Assembly: GCA_035041965.1 (NCBI GenBank)
Contig: JAPYMA010000217.1
Location: 124,001 to 188,000 of the forward strand
Direction of reading: 5' to 3'
Origin: Anisakis pegreffii
Taxonomy: Eukaryota; Nematoda; Chromadorea; Rhabditida; Anisakidae
DNA length: 64,000 bases
The translations under genes and the position numbers were made by a program. Of this stretch, positions 42,993 through 54,266 are shown one piece after another. The stretch's first letter is position 1. Each line of letters starts with the position of its first letter. Under the pieces are notes generated by a model. That model saw only the letters and a program-made list of their open reading frames with translations. It was not told where the DNA came from and did no database searches.

Positions 42993-45530
42993 CTGCAAAA
43001 ATGAATGGATTCTTCATGAAGGCAGTACTCGAATTAATCAATTTTTATATTGTCTCGCTTTAAACAAAAAATTTGATTATTCATTTACATACTTCAAAAA
43101 ATCCCATCAAAATCATCGTTTTCACAGTAAATCAATTTGAAAAAAAAGAAATAAAACATTAAAATCAACATCTAAATATTGCAGGACAAAAGGGGTGAAT
43201 CAGTTCAAAACAGACTAATTAATGAATAGATAACAAAAGCTTCATTTTTTAAGAATTTAAAGCAGTAGGTTCTATAAGAACAACTTGCTGAGATTTCCTT
43301 AACTGGTAAAAATTTAAAGAATATTGAAATGCGGAAATAAATTTGATTCACGAAGCTTCAATATGGAAGCGACTGATGTGATAGGCGGCACAAAAACATA
43401 AACACCGAATGAATAGAATGGCTCATTAATATGAGACACCAGCTATACTGAGATGGAATAAAAGTTTGCGTGACCAGTTAAAGCATCAGTTGGAAGTTAA
43501 TGATTGCCTTGAACACACAATGCCGCTGATTGAGAATGTAGTTACTAGTTATGAGTCTGTCTGTTAGTGATCAGCTTGTTTGCGTGCAACAGAATCTACC
43601 CTCGGGAACTGTTGTGTTATGCTGATTGGGAAGCAAGCCTCCTTACAACGAACTTTTAGTCACTGGTAGTTAGTTACTTAACTATTCGTAAGTTTTTGCT
43701 GCTCAACAACAATCAATGTGTGGTAAGCTGCTGCAATTTCGATATGCTTGCCCATTTTAAGTGGCTCCATTCGAACGATTCTTCTGCATTCGCATCACTG
43801 CTATGAAACGCTTTTCAAAATTTATTTCACTGCGTATCATCACCAAGTATTTTCAAACTCCACTTAATAATTGATGCATCTCTCTAAACCTTTCAGTTAC
43901 GGATGTATCGCATACCGTAAACATTTTTCACGATATTTCCGAAAAGTTTACATGAAAACACTGAACCGACCATCTCTGAACATACTGTCAACATCCGAAC
44001 AAACAATATTGTTGCCATAGTTCCCAAACAAAAAGAACAGACTTGTGAATTCCCAAATGCATTCTCAAATGCATCTGCTTGACGTATGAATAACATGGGG
44101 AATGCTTCAAAGCAGACATTCAACAAGTGCTCAAATGATTCCAATACTTATATCCATCTTAGCAGTGCAGAAGAACACACTAGATGATACCCTCATTGAA
44201 GCAAGACATTCAATGTATTTCATTAGCTTCGTTCAGTGACCAACTTCAATGATAATATTATGCATTGTTTGATCAATAAACTTACTGATCAAAATGCAAA
44301 TACTGTGAGGTTAGCGAAAACGAAAAAACAACAAAAATACTACAAATTGAATTGGTTTCAGGGGAAGGGGGACTAAACGAATTGCATTTGAGAATTAACT
44401 GGGAAAAATTGACCCATTAAGTTTGCAACTATTTGCCTCTAAACGCATCGAATTATTTCTTTCTTGAAACTATTCTCCAAATTCGTTGAACTATTCCAGC
44501 AAGAATATAACATGAGCTACATTTAACACTAATTAATGAATTTGATTCGTCGTGTGTGGTCTTAAGGGTCATTATGATAAGCGAACTGAAAAAAAAACGG
44601 AGAATGGATACGTCTAAAACGCAAAATTCTACGAACAAGTTCCTTTAACCTGATGAAATTTAATTTTGAATAATTCGAAAGGTTTATGATCGCTTTTGCT
44701 GAACACTCATGAGAAACTTAACGAAAATGATTGAAGAGCACAATTTCGCTTCATATCAACAGTGAAAGTGATCTAGGCCATCCGAATGAACCTTCGATAT
44801 GCCTTTTAAGCGTACACATGAAAAATATTTCAATGTGAATGAGTTGCACAAACTTTTCAAAAAATCCATGATGTCTTCAACCAATTTTCATAGGAATAAA
44901 ACTTCACTGCAAGGAAATTCCATGAAAATAAATGGCGTAAAATACAATTCAAATGAGTTAACAAAGTTGAGTGGAGAATGAAGAAAGTTCGAGTTTCGCA
45001 CAGAGAAGACAATGTGCGAGTGGAACAGATCTGAAGGAAGTGCTGAAAGGTGCAATGCGTTTGTTGTTCGATAAGTGTTATTGCAAATACTCGTATCATC
45101 TATCACTGTGATAATTCAACTAACTAGTAAATAAGAAGGCTGGTTAAACGCGAATGCTGAGAGCAAATGAGTGAAATTCTAATGAGATAGATGGAGATTT
45201 ATAGTACTATCATCAAATACTTACCAAGTGATGATGATCAGCTGTTGTGATGTAGTGGAAAGAACACAATCGATGTACTATGATTGCAAGAGATTATTCC
45301 AAAATGAACAAACGAATGAAAGAAAATTTGTTGATTCGATGAAATACGTTGAGAAATATATGTTCAGATATTTATTTATACAATAAATAGTAAATTAGAT
45401 GTATTTTTAGTTAATGGTGATTTGAACGAGATGCAAGTATACGATGCAAGATAAGAAATCGGTCTTAGCTTCAAACTATCAGCAGTTGTGAATTTAGATG
45501 ATGCACTAAAAATGAACCTAAATTAATGAT
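42993..45530. other. Spacer upstream of the LIM gene, no gene seen
   Basis: About 2.5 kb of AT-rich sequence with no supportable exon. It may hold the LIM gene promoter or further 5' exons. Confidence 0.45.
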
Positions 45531-45539
45531 CCAGCGGTA

Positions 45540-46320
45540 GACCGTTCGGTCAAACGACATATCGACCGGCCAGTAACATCGACTACTCTCCAATAGTGTT
45601 CGTCGGTGAACGGAGTCCTCGTCGGGGCCCTCGACGAGAAACGCGGGGAGCGCTCCCCCGCGCAATTTGCTTTCCGACTTTCTGCGGGGAGCCCCCCCGT
45701 CCAGTTTTCTCCCCGCGGGGACCTCCCCCGGGCGATCCACTCCTTATCCAAAAAATCATTACAATTACTAAGTCCGTCTACTTATCAAACAGTTCAGAAA
45801 TTTACATTTCGTTCTATAATGATGATTTTTCCGGTAATTATTGTTGAGGTATTGGATTATTGTGGTCCTGAGTTACTGTAAAAGTGATACGACATTGGAG
45901 ATAATAAGATAGGATAAAACTGATAAGATAGAGATGTAAATAAAATAAAATCAATGTTGTTGTTTTTATTTTATTGATGTTGATTCACGTTTGGTTTTTT
46001 TCAATGAATATGAGTTAGAAGAAGTAATAAGATAAAACCGATAATAAGATAGGATAAAGCTAATAAGATAGAGATGTAAATAAAATAAAACCAATTTATT
46101 GTGAGGTTTTTGAATGGTAGAAACATGCTATTTAAAGCTGTAGTCGTGAGCGCATTATCATTGATAAACGATTGCATTTCACTCCGAAAAGTGCACACGG
46201 GGAGGGAAAATTCTCTTTAAAAAGCTGAAACAGAATTGTTAAAAAAACTATTTAAAAAAGAAGAAAGATCTTGAAGAAATTGAAATTTATTAAAAAATTG
46301 AGCTGACATGACCCCTGTCC
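45540..46320 (+). repeat. GC-rich/AT-rich dispersed repeat, copy C
   Basis: The GC-rich part (about 45600-45755, for example CGGGGAGCGCTCC and TCCAGTTTTCTCCCCGCGG) and the following AT-rich part (45845-46310, for example GAGGTATTGGATTATTG and AAGATAGGATAAAACTGAT) are shared with the insertion at 31434-32581. No right-hand GC-rich array is present, so this copy is truncated or diverged. The frames through it are not real genes. Confidence 0.75.
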
Positions 46321-46507
46321 TCTCCTATGATAACCGTTCAATTTGCAAAAATTTTTGATGCAAGGCTATAGAATATATCATAACGTGATGACGAAACCTA
46401 TGTTCCCAATTGCATAACTCTTTGGTGCAAATTGCATTCCAAGTAGTCCAGTCATAATTCCCTATTGCGATGTTGTACAGTGTTGATTACCGAAAAATCA
46501 AGAGAAT

Positions 46508-46875
46508 ATGGTAACAGGACGTTCGATGAGATTGCGACCGAAGTCTAACAGAGGTAAGTATCATCCGAACTGTCTTCTTACTCAACAAAGATGGACGAAA
46601 GGTGTTATTCCAAGAAGACCATTGACAATTCCCGGACAACGGAAAGTCTCAGGTGATCGCTTGAATGCACATCATCGTTGAACTCAGGTGATCGCTTGAA
46701 TGCACAGCTTGCTAGAATGCACATCATTCAAGAAAGCAGTATGACAGAAAACATCGCAGTCATGCGAGATCACACTACTGGATCAAGTAGGAGCTATGAT
46801 CTCAATGCATTAAATCGCTATTCCAGCTTTCTATCTCGTACCAGCCTTCTTCCTATGGCATATACCATCTCATGA
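46508..46875 (+). CDS. Small unknown protein whose frame is split by a 35-bp tandem duplication
   Basis: From ATG 46508 the frame reads MVTGRSMRLRPKSNRGKYHP and onward to KVSGDRLNA. It breaks within a duplication: 23 bp repeated at 46648-46670 and 46683-46705, period 35. If the 35 bases 46653-46687 (which begin GT and end AG) are removed, the frame continues to 46875 (HIIQESSMTENIAVMRD and on) and gives 110 residues. I do not recognise the protein. It is basic, with no signal peptide. It may be a small gene, a remnant of a larger exon or chance; the continuity across the duplication argues for former or present coding. Confidence 0.35.
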
Positions 46876-47330
46876 GAGTTTCCATTCATGTCGTACTTCT
46901 CGTCTGGTTGGAACTGTGATCAGTCTTTAACCTTGACAGTTCAGCAATGCTGTCGCATCTGAACTGGTGCAGACCAGGACTAATGAAATTGCCACGCTTA
47001 CGTGGGTGAATTGTTATGTAAAACAAAATTGAATTTGATGGAGAACACGTCACGTTTGTTGTTGCTTGAAGGTTTATTAATGAGTTAGTTAATTCATAAT
47101 TTCAGATGAGTACAGAAATAGATAAATATTCGTTGAAAAAAAGTTCCAAATCAGAGAGGCAGCACATATGAAAATTGGCGACTATAGCGGTTTCGCGTTG
47201 AAACTTCAAGAAGAACGCTATAATCAAAGAAGAAATCGAGCATCGTCCACATCATTATAACGCTTGCAAAGAATTCGCATAGAAGAAGATAAGTAGGAGT
47301 CCGCTGAGATGTTCGAACTGACACGGATCC
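46876..47330. other. Spacer, no gene seen
   Basis: No motif or splice-bounded exon recognised. Confidence 0.4.
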
Positions 47331-47337
47331 AATAAGA

Positions 47338-48531
47338 TTACGGCACTGGTCGGGATGGATCAAACGGCCGTCTTCTTTCTCTTTTGATCGTTTCTGCAAT
47401 TATTCATTTAGCTGATCAATAGCATTTGGAGAATTATGTGTCACAAAAATGAAAACAATATCTCTGTATTAGTATGTTCCTGTGACGGAAAAAAGCCGGG
47501 GAACTCGAAAATGCAGTCGGCTCGAAAAAAATCCAGGATTGGGACTCGAGGTCTGGTCTCTGAAATTCCCCGATCCTCGCAATGCGCTATTCTGCATCTT
47601 GCCAGTGATTATCTATTCAGATTCGGTTGGAATTGAAGACAGTCGACCGATGATTCTAGCCCACATTGTTGTTCAACTAATTCGGAAAATGACTAGTTAA
47701 AACCTTGTGAAATGAATGAAATGATGGCAATGTTATGAGTGACGTTTAAAAAATAATATAATTTTAAACGATAGTATGATAGCAATGGAATAGTGATGTT
47801 GACAGTAATGATAGCAAGGTTTAAAAAAATTGATATCAGTGTATGGAAATAGACAAACCCTGCACGATGCACTTCTCAAGCTGTTTTGGGTACGTGCGGA
47901 TGCCGTCAGCGAACATTGGTAGTGGCGTATTTGTTTTTCTAGCGCATTTGTGTTCTAATTTGTTGCATTCACTCCATCACGCATCACAGATTTGCAGTAG
48001 GAAAACGCATCCGCTGAAATATATTCTATGAATATTCATCAAATTCAACGTGCCGGAATTGATATAAGTAAGCTGTTCGCTTATGCTTGGTTACTTGGTG
48101 GACAATTCGGATGCAAACACAATCGTCTGAAGAGTGCTCCAGTGTCCTTTGTGCGAGTTGCTGTATTCGTTATTCATCAGGTACTTCAGAGAAACGTGCA
48201 ATGATAGCCAGATCAACGTTTCAAATTGATTTCGTCCTTTTTTTGGTGCATTACTGACTTTCTACATTTTAGAGGATGAAACTGCACTTGTCGTGCATCT
48301 ACTAGCTGAAGTCGATCGAACTTAAACTGCTTGTGAGGAGAACCTGACGCGAAACTAAACAATTCAACTGTTATAATCGCTTAGGGACCTGTTCGTCTGT
48401 GTGCGGCATCATTAAACTTGATTTGGATGAAAAACAAACACCTATTTACAATTTAAAAACTCACCACTCAGTGAGGACACAAGAGCAATGTTGATGCACA
48501 CAATCAGCAGCAGTACAATGACTTTGTGCAT
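47338..48531 (-). CDS. Candidate small secreted peptide gene (signal-peptide exon)
   Basis: At 48531-48465 (minus) the frame MHKVIVLLLIVCINIALVSS is a textbook signal peptide. It ends at a strong donor GTGAGT in phase 1. Two downstream exons could complete it in phase. One, 47393-47338 after an ATTGCAG acceptor, gives ETIKRERRRPFDPSRPVP and a stop: 40 residues in all, with a dibasic KR and an RERRR stretch, in the style of a peptide precursor. The other, from 48013 after a TTTCAG acceptor, gives ADAFSYCKSVMRDGVNATN and a stop. The signal exon is the solid part. The mature peptide is undecided and no function is claimed. Confidence 0.45.
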
Positions 48532-48917
48532 GTTTCTCTGCAAATCGGAAAATTAAGAAAGTGATTTGTTACTGGTCAAAGCGTAAGCGAGTGCATCAAG
48601 TCATTGGAATCAATTAATATTCATGTTTCGTGAATTATATTTGCACATGTTTATTATTTGATGATGTTCTATCATAGTATTCACATTTGAGTTGATTATG
48701 CAGCCGTCGATCGTTATTCTCTCAAAGAACTTCATATTTTTGGTAGCCAGCATTTGAATCGTTGAGTGTTCTGTACTGATTAATTCGTTTGATAGTGAAC
48801 TATATTCAGTCAATGACATTTGCATATAGGCAAATTAATATAAAATAGCGAGTTTCTTTAGAAAACGCTTAGTGAACGTGATCATTTGGTTGCTGCATCT
48901 CATTGAGAATTGGTCGA

Positions 48918-51211
48918 ATGAAGACGACTTCACAGATGAGGGGTGTTGATGAAGTGGAAGTGGAAATTGTTATCACAAGAAAGGTTCGTCGAAATTAATG
49001 CGCATTAGAGGCCCTAGTAATCGTTTCTTTTTAGGATTAGCTTTTATAACTCATGCCAAGTTGGACCATATGAAATTTAAGTTGTCCTTTTGATATAACT
49101 TGAGTTGTTCACAGGGTTATGAAGTGAAGCAAGACCAATCGTTATTAGTTTTTATTCGGTTGTTTTTTGTTTCCAACGTATGCAAATTAAACAGTGAATA
49201 TGCATAAGCAATTCGAAGGAATCTTCCATACAAATAACGTCGAGGTTATGTTATTGATAAAAGATTACCTTTGCAGTCAGAAATATTGCAGTGATGTTCA
49301 ACGTTTTGGCGATATGCTACCTTTAGGAACATCTCGTAATTTCGGATGGGATATTCCTGAGCTGGCATAACGCTGAATCGTTCAACATCAGCCTAATGCC
49401 TCTAACTGCGCAGGTAATCGTTTGTCAACAACACAGCCATAGTGCTTTGACTCACTTATCACCGTTTTGCGTAAACTGAACAGCTTGCAGCACATGCAAA
49501 AAACGCCATCAACGTCATCGTTTAGAATATTCAAATTCGGCGATAAACAATTCCGAATCAACGAGCGTCAAATTGTTTCATCATCCAAATATATACAAAA
49601 ACTGGTTGCAAATGGTCAGTGGTTGATCACAAAATGCGATTGAAATATCCTAAAATTTCACATCAGTGAAAGTGTTTGAATGATTCTGATTCACGTTTAA
49701 CATGGAAACCAAACGAATTCAACATTGAAATACTGTACAGTGACTGACACTGTCTAGATTCATGGCGTTTCAGGGAAGCATTTGAATCCGAGACATACAG
49801 CAACCCTACTAGGAGTGATCACGCAAACTGAAATTTATTGATCAGTGATTTTGCACTTGATTTTAAGTTATAATTATTGATCGTGATTCAGTGAAGCTCC
49901 ATCCATAATTAAGTTATCAGCGCCGGTGTTAGTTGTCAAAACACTGACACTATCTGAATTTTCAGGCAAATGTCCAGTGGTAATAAATTTGGACCATCTC
50001 AAAAGCTCGCAGCCATGCTTAACGGCTGATGCAGTTGATATTGCATTACAGTACGCTAAGGGACGAGCAGTTATTGCTCTGAATAAGGTTTACTCACTAA
50101 GTTAACCGATGTCTATGTTTGAAGCTGACAAATCAGTTCGCACTTTCATGCACCCCTCCACATATAAGCGACTGCCTTCTTAAAATTGATAGTTGATATG
50201 TTTCATGCGAGAAATATTCTTTCTTGCATTATGCATTTATAGGTCCACGATTGACTTCTTAGCGAAGTATCAACTTTTCGGTAGCATTTTGTTAAGTTGA
50301 TCACATTCCGACTTCATAAATGCGTTTATCAATGCAAAGCATAATCACGAATAAATACTGAACTCAGATAATCGACGCATTGGCTGCATCGAATGCACTA
50401 CAAATGTGGGATATGAGAACAGCGATAAGTGAGCAGCTTTTGAAGCTCGTTGCAGTACCTCAGTATGCACCACTCGTTATTGCTATCGCATGTGTTGACC
50501 TAACCGCTGACTGGAGGAATACCATTCTTGAGGTTTCACTTGCGTTATCAGTTTAATTCTCATTTCATGCACTCACTTTTATCTAGTTTCTTGTATTCAA
50601 AACTTTAATTCAAAATTTCCAATTGCTTGTGTTCAAAAATTGAACTCAATCGCACTAAAGATGGGTTTTCAGGAAGTCTTTCAAAACCTCGAACAAATTG
50701 TTGCTCAGCCAACATTCACGGCGCTGAATAGTGGCGTACTGAAAACCCTCATGAATTTCATCATCACCAAAGTAACAATTTATTATCACTAAATGAAAAC
50801 GTTTATTTCTACAAGTTTTCCATATCAACATCATTGTTGGTTGTATTACTTTCCGAATTTGATTCATGGGACAAATGTCGTTCCTGAATCAATCTCGGAA
50901 GTGCTATAGTTTTTTGACGCCACTCATAGTGGGACTATAGTGTACAGTGATTTAAGTTAGGTGAATGGTGAGAATGATCCCATCTCACTTGCTGTTTGAC
51001 AGTTGAAATAGTGCAGCTGAACCACAAATTACTAGATAAACGAGTTTTAACGGAAGGGGGGGGGTCTTTTCTAAAATTTGACAGTACATTCGAACGATTT
51101 GTCGTACAGATATCGAGTGTTAACGGTGATAAGGAGAAGACAGCTATCGCCAACAAGGTGGCATTGGTGATGTCAAATTGGCTCAAAAATAACTCAAAAA
51201 ATGAAACTGAG
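48918..51211 (+). CDS. Divergent BTB/POZ-BACK-like protein (5' exons)
   Basis: Six exons join in phase: 48918-48983, 49491-49614, 49966-50087, 50368-50532, 50673-50771, 51017-51211 (257 residues). Residues about 25-65 (FKFGDKQFRINERQIVSSSK) resemble the BTB start, where a buried ligand segment is followed by 'F.aHk.iLa..S.yF'. CLTADAVDIALQYAKGRAVI resembles the 'LL.y.YtG.v' strand-helix. IIDALAASNALQMWDMRTAI resembles the BTB helices that bind CUL3. NLEQIVAQPTFTALNSGVLK resembles the BACK domain start. All are divergent, so the fold call is by pattern. A 7th exon near 51477-51658 is likely (IIKQHKSDFDPNNFKNLDE), but its borders conflict with the frame. The C-terminal exons at 53060-53624 may belong here. 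Confidence 0.7.
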
Positions 51212-52560
51212 GTATTCAAAAATTTCATAAAACATCATCTGTATCATTTTTTGTGTTATAAGGTCTGTTTTTGTTAAGATTTGTACCGATATTACCACTA
51301 TTACGTTCATTTCTGGTATTTCTGTCATCAAAAATTTGAAAATTTAAATTAACATTCCGAATGCAGCATCTGCGAACAATTAGCCTCATTGCTTGGGAGC
51401 TGAATGAGTGGGAAACTATTTTAATTCATTACTGGTACGTCTTCACACTAGCTCATCTGCCACTGAATGCTCAGAGGTAGTGAATCGTTCCATAGACCAA
51501 CTCAAACTTTCCAATGCAAGCCAAGATATCATTCGAATCAGTCATTTCATTGAAACAAATTCTGTAATGAATCGACTCAGTTCTACAGCAGTTCCAAGAG
51601 ATTGTTAACATAATAAAGCAACACAAAAGCGATTTCGACCCCAACAATTTCAAAAATCTTGACGAAATCTCGTTGATGTGAGTACATTTTGCTTAATTAA
51701 AATCATTTGAATGTGCTGATTTTATATACGTAACGTAACATGTGGTGTTGCGAAGTTTTAACCATCTTTCAATGCATGCATTGGAATGCCGATCTCGAGA
51801 TTCCACAACTTTAGAAATATAAAAGTGTCACATGTCCAGTATATTCCTTTTGAATCATTGCATCCATAATTACATGAAAACAATTTATTCAACAAATCAT
51901 AAGTTTTCTACCATTTTAAAATATGAAAACAGTTAACAGAAGTATTCAGTATCTGAAACTCATATTTTATTTTATGTCTGAAATGATCGGAAACCAAACA
52001 TATTCCACGTCAAAGTTTTATTTTGAAAATCTCATAAGTTTGGAATTCATTAGAGTTGTGTTGCAAGGATAACAGAATTCGAATATTAAAAAAGTACAAA
52101 AAATGATCGGGTTAAAATTTTGGTTAAGTCCCTTCCCCGTCTTCCAAGTGCAGTAATTTTTAGCGGTCGATTGAAAGACTCCTGAGGTGAAAGTTCAAGG
52201 AATTTTACTCTTTCCCGGAACAAAATATCACAGTCGCCCATCGTCGGTGACATGTCATAATATAATAATTAAGGTAAATATCAAAATCGGCGACTCTTCC
52301 CGCGTTGAGGAGAAATGAACTGAACAAAATTATCAGTCATTCAAATGTTTTATAAATTTCCAATATATAGTCTAAAAGTGCGAATTTCACTTGGATAATT
52401 GAGATGTCATTCAGATCATGTCAAATAATAACATTGAATTGGCAATGAATCACTTCAATATTTTCGATAATCAACAACGCAATTGATCCATTTTTTGGAT
52501 TGTCTTTTTTTATTTTGGTGGTTTGACGTAATGCAACGATCGACATTGGTTATTTGAGCG

Positions 52561-53624
52561 ATGAATTCCAGTGAAACATCCGAACCGAAAATAAGTTATA
52601 AAGATGATGAGAACGGAAATCAAATGAAAACTATTGACGAGCACAGAATACATCAGCACCATCTTCACGGAAACAACATTGATGTAATCGCAACTCGCGT
52701 TGCTGCTGGTGGCTCTAAAACTGAACTGACTCCAAACAATCAGAAAACATGTATCTTTGATCACTTATTTTCATTTTCTCTCTCAAAAGATGTTGAAACA
52801 AGTTCGAGGATCCAGGAAAGCCAGCTTCAGCTAGAACATTGCGATATGTCGCCCATTACTTCAGAATTTCGTTGAACTGAATCAAAATCCTTTTCCTTGA
52901 TTTTTTGAAAAGGCATTTCGGTATACTGAAAGTTGAAAATAGTTGGAAAAGTTTTAAAGTTTCGAAGATGATATAAGGTCAAACGCGCCTTTATACATGA
53001 AGTAAGCTATTAGTTTTAACAAACAATTAAATTCGTACGCTCGCAATTTGTGAAAATGAGTGATGAGGTGTTGTGAAGATGGAAATAAAGTCACGCAGTC
53101 GGAAGAAAACGCGAGCGCCCTGAAAAGAGTTGGAGAGAAGGAACGAAGACGAGGGTCCCTAAAATTCTCTGATCTCTACAACGCAATAGTGTGGCTAATG
53201 AATTCATACGATGATTCTATGATGTCGCACAGAAATATGATAGAATGGAATGCGGATGAACTGGCGAAATTATTTTTGAACTGCATTTCAGATGTTTTCG
53301 AAAACTTGACATTACCTTATGTTGAGCCGGATACGAATGGAATCAAAAAGTATTCATTTGTGGTGAGTCTTTTTTGGTGGTTTTTTGAAAGCATATTCCG
53401 AAAATTTTGATATGCATAGAATTAATTTATCGGATAAGTTGGTTAACATTACGTGCAATTTCTTTTAGGTCGAATTCGAGGCTCCAAAGAGTTACATATT
53501 ATCGTCGAAGCCAAAACTTATCAAATTAGATCTTGAAGCAGTTGTGGACTGTCCGTGCAAGGATCGCAACAATGAAGCTGCGCTGGAATCCAACGACAAT
53601 ACTAAACGTGTTGCTATTCACTGA
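52561..53624 (+). CDS. Probable 3' exons of the BTB-like gene, or a separate unknown gene
   Basis: The last splice is clear: exon about 53075-53362 (SLKFSDLYNAIVWLMNSYDD and ELAKLFLNCISDVFENLTLP) ends at a GTGAGT donor. It joins in phase 0 to 53469-53624 (VEFEAPKSYILSSKPKLIKL and on), with a TGA at 53622. A longer open block at 52561-52875 begins MNSSETSEPKISYKDDENGN and is His/Asn/Ser-rich. It may be an alternative 5' exon or unrelated. No known domain is visible. Placement with the upstream BTB gene is by proximity and strand only. Confidence 0.5.
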
Positions 53625-53643
53625 TCAATGAAAGAAACCTGTT

Positions 53644-54153
53644 TCACAAATTCATTTCTAATGTATCGATTGATGAATGAACACTGACTTCTAGAGAGTA
53701 AAATTTTATTGAAATAAAAATCAGGTCGATTGCAATATGAAACTTGATATTTTTATTAACATTCAGCATGAACAGATGCATTAAGTTTATTCGTGCAAAA
53801 CATCTTATTTGATGCAAAGCAAATGCGTTATTGTTACAATGGCAAATGAATGCACGCGAATCGTTTAGACAGCAGCTCTTTTTTATGGTCTCTAACGAGT
53901 GAGTAAATTGAATAAATTGCACACACACACATAGATCTTCATACATTTCGTCACAAATGTCGTTGTATAGGAAATTTGTTGCGTTGTTAAGATAATTAGT
54001 GAGGAATTTCGACGAATCGATAAGTTTCTTGAAACAATTTCGACACATAACCAGAATGGGGAGGGGAAATGGGGGTGTTGGCGATGAAGAGAAGAGAATG
54101 ATGAGACGTGCAAATATAAGATTGTTTGTTCTTAAGAGGATGCAACGACGCAA
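53644..54153 (-). CDS. Long antisense ORF, 169 codons, doubtful
   Basis: The minus strand is open for 169 codons between the two plus-strand genes, Cys/Leu/Asn-rich and with no motif I know (for example CVCVQFIQFTHSLETIKKSC). Length alone is unusual for this base composition. However, it includes a simple ACAC repeat and has hydrophobic AT-driven composition, so it may be chance. Confidence 0.2.
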   Translation of the reverse strand: MRRCILLRTNNLIFARLIILFSSSPTPPFPLPILVMCRNCFKKLIDSSKFLTNYLNNATNFLYNDICDEMYEDLCVCVQFIQFTHSLETIKKSCCLNDSRAFICHCNNNAFALHQIRCFARINLMHLFMLNVNKNIKFHIAIDLIFISIKFYSLEVSVHSSIDTLEMNL

Positions 54154-54266
54154 AGATAGAAATAAATAAATGACCTGATTTGGTGTAAAGAGTATTGTAG
54201 TTCTGAATTCATATCATCACTCAATTGCAAAGTTTCATTTTATTCATCATACTCACCACCACCACG

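Noticed and set aside
45471..45881. Pro/Arg-rich ORFs on both strands
   Set aside because: They run through the GC-rich repeat array that is also present at 31434-32581; frames differ between copies.
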